Shown: positions 16,886 through 27,905, counted from the first letter of the stretch. The stretch: DNA of 64,000 nt from Ignavibacteriales bacterium (GCA_016709155.1 JADJEI010000006.1:1-64000), one strand, 5' to 3'. Numbers and translations are program-made. The notes: generated by a model not told the origin, from the sequence alone.

Positions 16886-17463
16886 ACCCCTACCTCTTTA
16901 AGAGCATGATAAACTCTCGAAAGCGGAAGTCCAACTACATTATAATAACAGCCGTTAATTGCTTGAATGAAGACAGCACCAAAGTCATCCTGAATTCCGT
17001 AGGCGCCTGCTTTATCCATCGGGCTGCCGCTTTCAACATAAAGAGAAATTTCTTCATTAGTAAGTTTACGAAATTGAACGAATGTTTTTTCGTAACCGCA
17101 TATTTTTTTATTTGTTGATGTATTGAACACAGCAAAACCTGTATAAACTGTGTGCTTTCTTCCACTCAGTTTCTTAAGAATTTTTACCGCATCTATTTCA
17201 TCCTTTGGTTTACCAATAATCTTTCCATCGAGCACAACTATTGTATCAGCAGTAATTATAATTCCATTTTCTATTTGTTGAAGAGCTAATTGAAGTTTTT
17301 CATCGGCTAATCTTTTTACCATGCGAAAAGGTTTTTCATTTGGCAATTGCTTCTCGTCAAGATTAACCGAAAGAGTTTTGAATTTTAAATTTATCTGCTG
17401 GAGTAGTTTTTTTCTTCGCGGCGAAGCTGAGGCAAGTATTATGGGGAGGGATTTAATTATCAT
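16882..17463 (-). CDS. maf: Maf-family nucleotide pyrophosphatase
   Basis: This 193-aa protein has the Maf signature ILASASPRRKKLLQQI at residues about 9-24, the ITADTIVVLDGKIIGKP loop and SGRKHTVYTGFAV. Maf proteins hydrolyse non-canonical or pyrimidine nucleoside triphosphates. It overlaps its neighbours by 4 bp on both sides, so it is part of a leftward operon with SpoIID and the flippase-like gene. Confidence 0.9.
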   Translation of the reverse strand: MIIKSLPIILASASPRRKKLLQQINLKFKTLSVNLDEKQLPNEKPFRMVKRLADEKLQLALQQIENGIIITADTIVVLDGKIIGKPKDEIDAVKILKKLSGRKHTVYTGFAVFNTSTNKKICGYEKTFVQFRKLTNEEISLYVESGSPMDKAGAYGIQDDFGAVFIQAINGCYYNVVGLPLSRVYHALKEVGV

Positions 17464-18756
17464 TTTAATATAATGATTTCTGTTCCGGGAAAATAAAAAT
17501 CGACAATGGTTTTATAATCTTTTTTATTCTGTGACTGATAGATAGCTCCCCATTGACATAATCCAACTCCGTGACCATTTCCCCTACCTGAAATTTTAAT
17601 GCTATCTTCCGAAGTTTCAATATCAAACAAAGTGCTCCGCAGAATTGCCGAATTATCTGAATTTCTGATTATACTTCGCATTGAATTACCGAATAAGCTA
17701 ACATGCTTTTCAAATGAATTTGAATCTTGTAAATCTAATTGTAATTCATTCACTCTGCCGGATGGAAAACGGGATAATATTTTTATATCTTTAATAACAT
17801 AATTTGAATCTGCCAACAAACCTGCAGTGACAATTCTTTTGACAAAACTTTCCTTAGAATAATGTTCTATCCACTCAAACCTTGGTGCAATGCTGCAGTT
17901 AGAAGGACTGCCATCCTTTACTCCTTTCATGTAAGCAGCCCCCTGCCCTTGAAAAACATTCGATGCTGCTTCAGTTTCTCCACCACAAGTTGAATGATAG
18001 AATATTTGCGCTGTTTCGCCTTTGTAAGTGAGAATCATATTTTGGGTTTCATCAACTGCAAGATTGGAAATTTGAGTCTCCGAATCTGCACTGCCGTAAA
18101 CCTGATCACGCTCGTCTGTATAAATATCAAATTCATTTTTTGAATTAAAATTTTTGTATTGCGTAAGTACGAATGCAGATAGCAACTGCTTTTAATGCTT
18201 CAAAATTTTCATAACCATTCCCGGTCGGCATTTCTTTAGGCAGGACTCCTTTAACATAGTCTTCAAGTGATATTACGTTAATGATATTTATCTTACCGTG
18301 AGCCGGAGTGAATTTAATTTTTCCATGATAAACTTTCCCCCCCAGGTTTACATGTTCAGAATTGTCACGCGATGAAAAAATAAACTTGTATGAATTAAAT
18401 TCCATACCATTTATTTCAAGCAGCAGATTCTCTTCATTTTGAGAGAGAGAAAAAATATTCCCTTTGCTTATAAGCGCGATGATTCTTTCATCATCTTCGA
18501 TTGATAGATCGGACAAAACTGTATAGCTGATTTTATTTTGCTGATCGGAAAGAAGAACATTTATTTCGTTAAACTTTTCGGCTTCAACTACTTCATCTGC
18601 ACCGGTGAATTTGACAGAGCTTGAACAGCTAATTGATGAAGTAAGAAGAGAAATAAAAATAAGTGCAGAGAAAAATTGTAATAGAAGGGAGAAGGTAAAT
18701 GAATTGAAAAAAATTGTGTTAATTTTTAGAAAGGAAGTGCTGGAGCGAAAAATCAT
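17460..18756 (-). CDS. SpoIID/LytB-domain protein, one frameshift
   Basis: SpoIID-type proteins are lytic transglycosylases or amidase enhancers acting on peptidoglycan. The N-terminal frame (18145-18756) has a hydrophobic leader with SCSSS lipobox-like end and SLEDYVKGVLPKEMP, EALKAVAICIRTYA. The C-terminal frame (17460 to about 18160) has FYHSTCGGETEAASNVFQGQ and GRGNGHGVGLCQWGA, a hallmark motif. The two frames join at an A-run (CAATACAAAAATTTTAATTC) near 18155; one extra base restores the full protein. Overlaps neighbours by 4 bp. Confidence 0.85.
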
Positions 18757-19145
18757 CTAAACATAGCTTTGATACTGCCCCACGTCCTCTTTACACCTGA
18801 TATGCTATGTGAAACAGAAACCTCCGCAGAATAGGAAACCTGATTGTTGTTGTCAACTATTTTAAGCCGATAAACAAATACTAAATCGTTTGTGCGATAA
18901 GCTGTTTCGTCAGTAAAAGAATAAAATGAATTTGACCCTTTAGGTTCGATAGTTGATAGTTCAATGTAACTGCTCTGGGGGGTTTTTCTTTCGATGACGA
19001 AGTTTTTGAGATTAGATTCTTCTCCTGTTTTCCACTCAAGAATAATATCTTCACTGTCACTTCTTGCGTGAAAGTAATCAATGTAAGCACCCGCAAATGC
19101 GGTTGCTATAATTGATAATACTAATAATGTTCTTAAAACTTTCAT
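18753..19145 (-). CDS. Secreted fibronectin-III-like small protein
   Basis: This 130-aa protein starts with a signal peptide (MKVLRTLLVLSIIATAFAGA). The mature part has beta-sandwich character: FHARSDSEDIILEWKTGEES, NFVIERKT, YSFTDETAYRTNDLVFVYRL, a pattern seen in FnIII-like domains of Bacteroidota surface proteins. It is the first gene of the leftward operon with SpoIID and maf. Function unknown. Confidence 0.55.
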   Translation of the reverse strand: MKVLRTLLVLSIIATAFAGAYIDYFHARSDSEDIILEWKTGEESNLKNFVIERKTPQSSYIELSTIEPKGSNSFYSFTDETAYRTNDLVFVYRLKIVDNNNQVSYSAEVSVSHSISGVKRTWGSIKAMFR

Positions 19146-19762
19146 TTTACAATCAAAATATATCCTTCATCCGTGTGAATGTCAAGAGTTTTTTTGATTC
19201 TTTAATTCTGACCAAAATATTTTTATAAGGAATTAAAAAGGAAAATATTGTAGTTATCAAAACAATTTTTGTTACTTTGAACTCAACCCCCCAGCCCCCT
19301 TCTCTTATAAGAGAAGGGGGAAAAGGGGATGAGTTATTTGGTTTACTAGCAAAAACCAAATACATACGAAAAAATCGAACAAATAATTTTTTTGAAAAAA
19401 AATAAATGTTTTTGCCTAATTCTAACTTTCCTGCTTTACCAATTGAACTTTGAAACCGTTGAAACGGTTAATCATTATTTGATTTACATTCTCAACGGGA
19501 TTAATCCCGTTGAGAACTTAAAAAATATTTAACTGCCAACCGTTTTAACGGTTTGCTCTTCTCTATAATCAACTTGCCTTATAGGCAATGGGTATTGTTT
19601 TTAGTTACTGAAGTTACACAAAATGAATTTTAAGGGCTTATATTGTCATTCACATCCCATTGGGACACGAATTCATCTTCCGCTTATTTTAGTACAAAGG
19701 ATACCCACTTTCGCGGTTATAACAATCATCATTCAAGACCGCACGGAACTTCAGTCATTAAT
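19146..19762. other. Intergenic region carrying several palindromic repeats
   Basis: No gene is seen. It holds a CCCCCTTCTCTTATAAGAGAA palindrome-type repeat at about 19283-19333 and three short palindromes: AACCGTTGAAACGGTT (about 19454-19469), CTCAACGGGATTAATCCCGT (19491-19510, with TTGAG completing the arm) and AACCGTTTTAACGGTT (19538-19553). CATCCCATTGGGAC lies near 19653. These look like REP-type units. Confidence 0.6.
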
Positions 19763-20440
19763 TTATAACGATAATTCGATAGCAAATGTACTCGTCCAAT
19801 AATTTTTTTTGTTGTCAGCCTGAAGTAAAACAGCCGCAGTAAATAATACCCCTTTATTATATTGGCTAATCGGAGCAGTGTTACCCCCTAACTCGACTTC
19901 AAAAGTACCGGATGATTGTGCATTAAATTCTTTTTGATATGTGATTAAAACATACGGGCTTGTGTCCGGCAGCTTTGGTTCATAAAGAAATAGAATTGCA
20001 AAAAACTTATGCGGCTGCTTGAAAAAGTCTATACTTGCACCACCCTTCAACTTTGCTAAAAATGTTATAGAGTTATTTCCAAAAGTGATATCGCTGACAG
20101 TTGCGTAATCGTTTCCAGCCGGAGTAATAATATTGGATAATGTCAGACTATCCTTCCTGGCATAGGCAAGATTGTTTTTAATTATTTTTTGGTAACAATT
20201 CACACCGGGGACGCGAGCACCACGCCAGACATCTGAAAGTTCTTTAACGCTATTAATAATTTTAGCAAAACATACTGTCAAACCAAACTTACTCTGCTCA
20301 TTTTTGAAAGCCGCAGAATTACTCATCTTGTGTTTTGAAGGGGCTGGATAACAAAATTGTCTTCCATAACGCATCTTGAACATTTCGTCACCGATTTTTC
20401 CATGATAATCACCCAGTATGCGTTTGGTTACAATTGCCAT
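19763..20440 (-). CDS. DUF6266-like protein of unknown function
   Basis: This 225-aa protein begins MAIVTKRILGDYHGKIGDEM, then RQFCYPAPSKHKMSNSAAFK and VWRGARVPGVNCYQKIIKNN, the pattern of DUF6266 proteins found in Bacteroidota as standalone genes. The C-terminal half is beta-rich. No signal peptide. Function unknown; the family name is my recognition and not verified. Confidence 0.5.
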   Translation of the reverse strand: MAIVTKRILGDYHGKIGDEMFKMRYGRQFCYPAPSKHKMSNSAAFKNEQSKFGLTVCFAKIINSVKELSDVWRGARVPGVNCYQKIIKNNLAYARKDSLTLSNIITPAGNDYATVSDITFGNNSITFLAKLKGGASIDFFKQPHKFFAILFLYEPKLPDTSPYVLITYQKEFNAQSSGTFEVELGGNTAPISQYNKGVLFTAAVLLQADNKKNYWTSTFAIELSL

Positions 20441-20904
20441 TTTAAATACCTCAAATTAAAGACTTAATAGAACTCACATATAAATATAAGCAGGAAAGAG
20501 GTATTATCAAAGCGTATCTTTAGCGTATAAATAGCGTATGAATAGCGTAAGACAAATGGAATTACTGCATGACAGGTGTGGGAGAAAGACGAGACGGCGA
20601 AGGAATGAACAATGAATAATTTACAATTTAGAATTAAGCTCAGGAATTTATTTCTATAGATTATTGGCAGGTAAGTTTATTTCAGGCAAGAAGATGATAT
20701 TATCCTCGATTTGGCAATAAAGATATTTCAATTTTTGAATAAAGAATTATTGGACTTTATCAATTCATTTTCTTAATTTGAACAAGGTTTATAAAGTACT
20801 CGTTGAATTTTTACAATAATAAATCGTACTCCCTTCATTATTTGGAATTGTAAGGGTAGTGATATAATAAATAAATTAAATTTATTTTTTATCGAAGGGT
20901 TCTT
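20441..20904. promoter_or_regulatory. Intergenic region upstream of the cas operon
   Basis: This AT-rich 464-bp gap has no supported gene and should contain the cas operon promoter. Short direct repeats TAGCGTAT occur three times at about 20520-20545. No clear ribosome-binding site precedes GTG 20905. Confidence 0.4.
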
Positions 20905-21691
20905 GTGAGATTGGTGCTTCATTTAGATTGTGATATAAATAGCTCAATTCCAATTAACTACAATTATCAGTTAAGCTCAGCAATTTATAGTTTGTTGCAA
21001 TTTGGATCTCCAGAGTTTTCAGAATTCTTGCACGACAGAGGATTTAAAGTTGATGGTAAAAAATATAAACTCTTCACGTTTGCACTAAGATTCGAAAAGA
21101 TTGAATTAAAAGAGGAATCATCTTATCTTAAAATCACCAAAGATTAAACTTATGTCTCCTCCCCGCTTATTGATACCTTCATTAAAAAATTTTGTAATTG
21201 GTACTTTCGAAAACAAAGTGATTGATATAACTGACAAAGATCAGACAATTACATTTAGAATTATCACTGCTGAAATTCTTCCCGAAATATCCTTCTCCTC
21301 TAAAATGAAATTCGTCCTGCTATCTCCAATAATTTTATCAACTCTGGTAGAACATAATGGCAAAATGCAGCAATATTACTTGCGCCCTGATGATATAGAG
21401 GATATGAGTAGAGTACTGACAAAAAATCTATTAAATAAAAAAGGATTGTTAAACAGAAATCAGACTTTGAACGAATACTGCAAATTGGAATGGGATGGAG
21501 AGTACGTTCAAAAGCACAGAAGGGTCACAAAAAAAATAACTATAAATGAAAATGGCAGATTTCCGGTTGACGTAATAGGGATTCAAGCCCCATTCACAAT
21601 TGAAGGTGATCCCGAATTAATTAAAGTTGGTTATGAATGCGGCTTTGGAGAAAAAAATTCTATGGGTTTTGGATTGGCAGAAGCAGTATAA
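20905..21691 (+). CDS. cas6: Cas6 endoribonuclease, first copy, one frameshift
   Basis: Cas6 cuts CRISPR precursor RNA inside the repeat. The first frame from GTG 20905 gives MRLVLHLDCDINSSIPINY and ends near 21147; the second (to 21691) contains FVLLSPIILSTLVEH and ends with the Gly-rich Cas6 loop GYECGFGEKNSMGFGLAEA. One base (the T at the TAA near 21146) breaks the frame. Restored length is about 262 aa, normal for Cas6. It is the first gene of the cas operon. Confidence 0.85.
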
Positions 21692-21743
21692 TATTAGAAA
21701 TTTTTAAATAACAGATTCAAAACAAAATAATTCAGAGGTTCAA

Positions 21744-21998
21744 ATGAAAATATTACACTTAAATAAACTCAGCAATGAAAAAGGCGGTAAGAAACTTGCT
21801 TTTTTTGACATCGAAACTGATGATGGAATTATCATTAAGGGATTTAGTATTGTTGATGGAAGCAAAGGTAAATTTGTAGCCTCGCCTGACGAAAAAGGTA
21901 AAGACGGGAAATATTACGAAAGGGTAATACTGCCAGCAGAATTAAAGAATAAAGTTGAAACAATGGCGCTGGAAGAATATGAATCAACCAGACACTGA
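21744..21998 (+). CDS. SpoVG-like small protein inside the cas operon
   Basis: This 84-aa intact protein has the SpoVG layout: LAFFDIETDDGIIIKGFSIV, then DGSKGKFVASPDEKGKDGKY, then LPAELKNKVETMALEEY. SpoVG-family proteins bind nucleic acids (sporulation or virulence regulators and RNA/DNA binding in other bacteria). It lies between two cas6 genes in the same direction, with GAGG upstream. It is unusual in cas loci; a regulatory or RNA-related role is inference only. Confidence 0.6.
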   Translation: MKILHLNKLSNEKGGKKLAFFDIETDDGIIIKGFSIVDGSKGKFVASPDEKGKDGKYYERVILPAELKNKVETMALEEYESTRH

Positions 21999-22020
21999 TT
22001 ACACAGATTTACACAGATTA
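21991..22020. repeat. Dispersed cas-gap repeat, copy 1 (GATTACACAGATT type)
   Basis: The sequence GACACTGATTACACAGATTT belongs to a repeat family with core ACACGGATTACACAGATTTT. It covers the stop codon of the SpoVG-like gene. Related copies occupy most other gaps of this operon. Confidence 0.7.
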
Positions 22021-22039
22021 AAAATTAATTGGAGATGAA

Positions 22040-22697
22040 ATGAGATTACATTTTAGTTTAACTGAGAATACTCAAACAGTTCCTTTTGATTACCAAAACT
22101 TTTTAATCGGCACTTTTCACAAGTGGATAGGATGGAATGAAATCCATGATGAAATTAGTCTTTATTCGTTAAGCTGGTTACAAGGCGGCAAAATGATTAA
22201 GGATGGATTCAGCTATACCAATGGCGCAAAATGGTTTATAAGTTTTTGGGATGAAGAAATTGGCAAACAATTAATTACGAATGCTACAAAAGATCCAGAT
22301 GTTTGCTGCGGTATGGTTGTTAAAGAAATTCAAATGCAAGACACGCCACTTTTTTAGTTCAAATGAAAAATTTACTTTAGCGAGCCCGGTACTTGTTAGA
22401 AAATATGATGAGAATAAAAAAGCAATCCATCTCACTTATAAAGATGAAGGAACCAGTTTTTATTTAACGGAAACATTAAAGAAAAAATTAAAGTGTGCTA
22501 ACATAAGTGATGATATAAAAAATTTCATTTGATAAAAATTATTCTAATCCGAAGACGAAACTAGTTAGGATAAATGGGATTTATAACCGAGTTAATTTTT
22601 GCCCCGTGATAATTGAAGGCACCCGGAAGCAATACGGTTTGCCTGGAATGTCGGTGTTGGGCATTCAACAGGCTGCGGCTTTGGAGCATTATTATGA
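22040..22697 (+). CDS. cas6: Cas6 endoribonuclease, second copy, frameshifted
   Basis: ATG 22040 has GGAG upstream. The first frame gives MRLHFSLTENTQTVPFDYQN and FHKWIGWNEIHDEISLYSLS; the second resumes SSNEKFTLASPVLVRKYD; a third ends IEGTPEAIRFAWNVGVGHST-GCGFGALL, containing the Cas6 Gly-rich motif GVGHSTGCGFG. An extra T at about 22350 and indels near 22530 and 22615 break it. Corrected length is about 218 aa. The stop overlaps the cas5 start (ATGA). Two different Cas6 proteins in one operon are notable beside two repeat types. Confidence 0.85.
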
Positions 22698-23289
22698 AAG
22701 ATATAAAATATTATTTGGTAAAATATTCCGGTCCGTTTGGTTTTATAAAGCCATGGACTGCTGTGAGAGACGGGGAAACTTTTAGTCAACAGTTTTTAAC
22801 TCCCTCGATTGTTAAAGGAATTGAATTAAAATTATTTCCAGAGTTATTGGATGGCATAAACAAAAACACCGGGATTCAAAAAATCATTAGACACCGCCTT
22901 TCTTATAGCTCTATTTCAACGCAGCAAGAACAGATTCAACCAAAAGCATTTACCGTAAAAAAGAAAATTGTTTCGCGCTCTAAATCTATACTGAAACGAG
23001 GAGTGATGATAAACCCGGTATTGTATTTAGCTTTTAATAATATTAATGATGCTCAACGAGCAGCAATGCAACATGTTTGTCTTTGCCGTAATGAGGATGT
23101 TTTATTACCAAGTGAAGAAATTGTAGAAGTAAATGAAAAGAATTTGATTTGATTGATGGATTTGAACTGATCTTTGGTGAAAGTGAAGATTCATTTACCG
23201 TGGGTTACAATCGTTTCAATATTGCAGAGCCTATGTATGGTAAAATTGAAATTCATGGAAACCCGACAAGAATTGAAGCTGAAGAATGA
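22694..23289 (+). CDS. cas5: Cas5 family Cascade subunit, frameshifted
   Basis: Cas5 caps the 5' handle of crRNA in type I effector complexes. ATG 22694 opens MKDIKYYLVKYSGPFGFIKP, with the Cas5-like GPFGFIKPW start and a late YNRFNIAEPMYGKIEIHG segment. An A-run deletion at about 23144 separates NEKNLI from FDLIDGFELIFGE. Corrected length is about 197 aa. The protein resembles the short Cas5 of the Porphyromonas gingivalis-type (PGING) variant more than classical Cas5b; that subtype judgement is uncertain. Overlaps both neighbours by 4 bp. Confidence 0.7.
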
Positions 23290-25438
23290 TTACCCAGACG
23301 AAGACACTTCTTGCTAAAAGTTTAAGAAACGGCGGGACTTCGCTTATGGAACATACTGAATATGTAGTAGATGCAATCGAAAAATAGCCGCAAAAGTAAA
23401 TCTTAATATCGATATAGCCCGGAAAGGTGCAGTGTTGCATGATCTTGGCAAAGCACATCCTTCGTTTCAAGAAAAACTTATTAATGATAAAATTGACCTG
23501 ATTGAACAAAGAACAGAAATTCCTTTGCGGCATGAAATTTCATCTTTGCTATTCCTTCCTTCGTTTCCCCAAAATGAATGGGATTATTTAATTGAAATGA
23601 TCATTGGACATCACAAATCAATCAAGTCGTTAACTCAATCATCAAACGGTAGAGGAATAATTGATTTGGTTGAGGGATACGGTGAAGATATAATTTTTGA
23701 AAGACACTCAGAGAATTGGAATGAGTGGAGTATAGATGCTGATGCTATTATCGAGCATTTCGGATACGCAACACGAGAATTAACTTTAAATGAAGTTCGG
23801 CAGGCGTTTGATTATCTCTTGGACTATTGTGAGCACACAAATTTTGAATGGTCTAAATGGAGAGGGTTATTAAATGCTGCAGATCATTTTGCTTCTGCTT
23901 TAGTAGAATGCACTGAAGAACAATCTGCTAACATATTTCTAGAGCCAAATCTGGATTTCTTTTTTAACAGTACGAGAAGAAGTGAACTCTATCATTTATC
24001 AACGATAGATGTTCAAGATAAAAGATTGCATACATTAGTTACAGCGCCAACTGGAGCAGGTAAAACGGATTTTCTAATTAAGTTGCAGAGGGAAGAATCT
24101 TTTATACTCTTCCGTTTCAAGCCGCAATAAACGCAATGTGTAAAAGAATTAAAGAAGATGTCCAAATGACGATGTAAGATTATTACACGCATCGAGCAGG
24201 TTGGTGCTAACAAATAACGAAGTTAAAGAAGAAAAAGCATTACAATCACTTACCAGCGCTTCTATAAAGTACTCACACCTTTTCAAATTGCTTCCGTTGT
24301 TTAAGAACCAAAGGATATGAAGCTACTGCTCTTGACTTACAAGGAAACGATATAATTCTTGATGAAATACATTCATACAATTATACTTCAATGGCTCTGG
24401 TTTATGAGGTAATCAGAACACTTTTGTATTTGAACTGCCGTATACATGTCGGAACCGCTACAATGCCTACCGCGTTGAGAAATTTAATTTATGATTTATT
24501 GGGTGGAGAAAAAATGTTTACAAAGTTGAGTTGGATGAGAACCAATTAGAAACTTACAATAGACATTTTATTTACAAGATTGAAAATGATGACGCTGTAT
24601 TTGAGATCATTGACAAAGGAATAAAGCAAAAAGAAAAGGTATTGGTTGTTGTAAACCGGGTTAATAGAGCGCAAACAATATTTGAAAACTGGAAAAACTT
24701 TATCCAAATATTCCCAAATGCTTTTACACAGCAGATATAAAAGAACGGATAGAGCAAAAAATTGAAGATAAAATTAAAAGTGATTTTGACGCGAAAGTAG
24801 GACCATGCATTGTAGTTGCTACACAAGTTGTTGAGATTAGTTTAGATATAAGTTTTGATATTTTGATTACTGATGCCGCACCGTTGGATAGCATGATTCA
24901 GCGCTTCGGCAGAGTGAATAGGAGAAGGAATGAAAACACCATAGGAAGACTAAAAACTGTCTATATAATAAAACCTTCTGAAAATAGTAACGATTCAAAA
25001 CCATATAACCATGAGATTGTGAAAAAGAGTTTTGATGAATTGCCTGACGATTCAGTGTTAAAAGAAAATAGTATTCAAAAATAATAGATCATGTTTATCC
25101 GCAAATTGATATTGGTTCAATCAAATCTCATTGTATTCTTGGAGAGAATGGCTTAAGAATTCAGAAATTATGCGATTATCCAAAATCAGTTTTGTTGGAA
25201 ACTCTTGACATAGATTCAGCTTGTTGTATAGTTGAAGGTGATAAGGAGAGTTATAACAAAGCAAGAAATGAAGAACGGATACGAATGGAGATACCTATCA
25301 CAGTAAAAACTACATTTAATAAATTTTTCCAAAAGTAAAGGACAACTTACTTGCGGCTCCTGGCCTTTTGTGATTCCAGATGAATTATACGATAGCGAAA
25401 AGGGATTAAGCTTAAAAGAAACAGAGAATTTTTTATAA
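23286..25438 (+). CDS. cas3: Cas3 HD nuclease-helicase, multiple frameshifts
   Basis: Cas3 degrades DNA recognised by Cascade. HD domain: SLMEHTEYVVDAIEK near the start, then VLHDLGKAHPSFQEKL and MIIGHHKSI. Helicase: Walker A APTGAGKTDFLIKL at about 24040, DEIH box LDEIHSYN at about 24358, motif V/VI VVATQVVEISLDI and DSMIQRFGRVNRR at 24815-24925. At least six indels (near 23389, 24100, 24160, 24310, 24515, 24735, 25084) break the frame, yet all motifs survive in order. Corrected length about 715 aa. The HD-helicase order is the usual one for a fused Cas3. Confidence 0.9.
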
Positions 25439-25452
25439 AGAAGGAGAAAAGA

Positions 25453-26433
25453 ATGTATGCATCCATTATAGGAAAGAAATTAGTTGCGTTGACAAATCAG
25501 AATGCAAAAAAGAAACGGTGCGTCAAAGAATTTTGGAAAGAAGTATTCATTCCGCTTTTTTTTTGATGAGCAAAAATATTTGTTAAGGAGGGAATACACC
25601 ATTAGAAAATCCTAAAATTTCATGGGAGAAGAAAAAATATCCCACACTCGAAGAACGCACTAAAAGAATTGAAGCGATTATAAAAAATATCGAAAGTGGC
25701 GTTCCGAATACAAGCAATTCATTGGTAGCGGGAAGTTCTGACCTTGAAGCAACTACTTCTGGACAAATGACAAGCTTTAATTTACCCTTGAGTCAAGAAG
25801 AAATATATGCATCATGGATTGGAGTTGGGTTAGGTGTTCGAGTTGAAGGTGGGTTCGTAATTCTTTTTGAAAAAGAGGAGATAATTAAATTACTCTATGA
25901 AGGTTGGCAAAAATACAGAGAGTTGGTTAATGATACACCCAACTTGAAAGGAAACCAGATTGAAACATGGAACGGGCACTGGTTAACGTTTGCTTTAAGG
26001 AATGCAAATTATCAAAAGGCATTATTCGTTCCACCATTTAAACTTGATAAGAGTGTCAGTAAAATTGAAACCCAAGGTTGGATAAAAGTTCTCTTTGCTC
26101 TTGCAAGAAAATTCCCAAATGAAAAAATGAACGTTCATATTTATAGTTTGAGTAAAACAAATACCACTGTCGGTTTTATTCAAATTAACCTACCAGAAAT
26201 AAAGCGTGAAATTGAGATGTATGATTACCTTTTCGGTGAGCTAAAAGGTGTTGGCAAAAAGCAATAGACGAAGTATATAACACACAGTTTGCATTCCGAA
26301 CTGCTTTACAAAGCGGAATAATAGGGCTACAAGAAATTAACTAAAAGCTTTACGTGAATACTTCCCGCAAAGAAATAAGGAACCAGTTTATCCTAAAATT
26401 AAAACGATGAAAAAAAAGCATAATCAACTATAA
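25453..26433 (+). CDS. cas8: Cas8-like large subunit, frameshifted
   Basis: It follows AAGGAGAAAAG (start ATG 25453). The fragments read MYASIIGKKLVALTNQNAKK, then LENPKISWEKKKYPTLEERT, then EIYASWIGVGLGVRVEGGFV, FALARKFPNEKMNVHIYSLS and LKGVGKKAIDEVYNTQFAF after correction. About 320 aa, which is small for Cas8. Its place between cas3 and cas7 and its size suggest the Cas8/Csp2-like subunit of the PGING-type I-B variant. Sequence similarity to Cas8 cannot be tested here, so the call rests largely on position. Confidence 0.6.
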
Positions 26434-26445
26434 CATTTATTTATC

Positions 26446-26759
26446 ATGGGTATTAGCAATGTTAAAAACAAAACAACCATTCAAGCTGCCGAAGAAACCG
26501 CGAAAATTCTTCAGGAATATGTGTCCATTCTGCTCGTGGCAAAAAGACATCATTCAATAATGTAGAAAAGCTTCTTGAATCTTCAACAAGAAAATTGTTC
26601 ATAGAAAACCTAATTGAAGTACTTAAAGACAATCCATTGCAGGGTGAGTTCTTCGATTCCCTTGTTGACGAAATGGATAAAATGCAAGCCGATAAGTATC
26701 CTTATTTTCTTACATTGGTCAAGTTCAAATATGCTTATTTAAACAATATAAAATCATAA
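26446..26759 (+). CDS. Small helical protein between cas8 and cas7 (candidate small subunit)
   Basis: ATG 26446 opens MGISNVKNKTTIQAAEETAK; after one indel at about 26525 the frame continues SARGKKTSFNNVEKLLESST and ends YFLTLVKFKYAYLNNIKS. About 104 aa, mostly alpha-helical with charged faces. Type I complexes contain a small helical subunit (Cas11), sometimes as a separate gene next to cas8, and this fits by size and position. No sequence signature supports Cas11 directly. Confidence 0.45.
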
Positions 26760-26771
26760 AGGAGAGATCAG

Positions 26772-27829
26772 ATGAAAAACTTTATTTCCTTAAAAGTCTG
26801 GTCATTATTCAGAACATACCGTTTTCTGTGTCCAAGACGGACAAAATCTTACTACGATCAACAGTTTGGAGTACGATGCGCGTACTCAAGTGGGCAGGTA
26901 AAACGCTCTATACTTGATGCAATCTTAGAATCATTAGGAGAAGCGCAAGCACCAATTACGTTCAACTATGAAATCACAAAGGATAACGGTCTTTCCAATA
27001 AAGAACCGTGGTCGCCTTGCGACCCTATTTATACGGATCAACTCTTAGGAGGATGGATGAAAGCACAAACTGGTGAAACATCGCTAAAAAGAAGGAGCCC
27101 TTTTCAATTTCCGCATTAAGACCTTTACACCCCTTCTTGGCGGATTAGAAAATCAGAAAGAGAATCTTACCTTTGATAGAAGTAGTAATCCTAACGTCCA
27201 TCCAGTTATTGTAAAAGATGCGACAGGTAAAATATTATCTGAGAATGAAATCTCAGAATTCCTTTCTGAAAACAAAAGGACCTTACCCAGAAGAAACTGG
27301 ATACCTGATAATACAAGAGCTACCGGATTATTCGTTTTTGATGCTGTTATCGATTTGAGGACTTTGCTTTTGTATCTCAACAAATCAACACGAACCAGAA
27401 TTAACTTTAGAAAAAATAGAGAAACTTAAAACAAATCATTGGAAAACCAGAAAGAATAGTTTTGGAGAATGTTTAGTTTGTCCAAGAGAAAAGAGAGAAA
27501 AGATTATTGATGCGATTGCAAGTGGTTTAATAAACTGGAGAATAACAAGTAATCAATCAAGAACATTTAGTTTGATGGAAACATTAGCAGTTTCAATAAG
27601 TGATAATGCAAATAAATTAGCCGCTTCTATAAGGGCGGAATTAAATGAAGAAAGAGAAAGAAGCGCTAAACCGGTTATTGATAGGAATGCGGGAACAGAT
27701 GTATTTGTTACCCTACCGTGCAATGGATACATAGCAGGCGCCGGAGGCGAACAGAACGCACTTGAAAACGCCGAAGCAAAATTAAAAGAAATGATGCTTA
27801 CTTATGATTACGAAAACCAATTAAAATAA
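26772..27829 (+). CDS. cas7: Cas7 family backbone subunit, frameshifted
   Basis: Cas7 forms the crRNA-binding filament. GGAGAGATCAG precedes ATG 26772. The N-terminus is MKNFISLKVWSLFRTYRFLC; YSSGQVKRSILDAILESLGE is the SSGQ-type Cas7 segment, and the ending is LPCNGYIAGAGGEQNALENA. Indels at about 27110, 27375 and 27430 break the frame. Restored length about 352 aa. It resembles Cas7/Csp1 of PGING-type systems in order and size; that is an inference. Confidence 0.7.
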
Positions 27830-27830
27830 T

Positions 27831-27860
27831 CCTGTAAATCAGTGCAATCCGTGTCTAAGG
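27831..27860. repeat. Dispersed cas-gap repeat, copy 2
   Basis: CCTGTAAATCAGTGCAATCC followed by GTGTCTAAGG is a diverged, inverted copy of the GACACGGATTACACAG repeat. It lies between cas7 and cas4. Confidence 0.6.
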
Positions 27861-27905
27861 AAAATGCGGATTGTTCCAAATATCAATTAATAATTCGTGC
27901 TCAAT

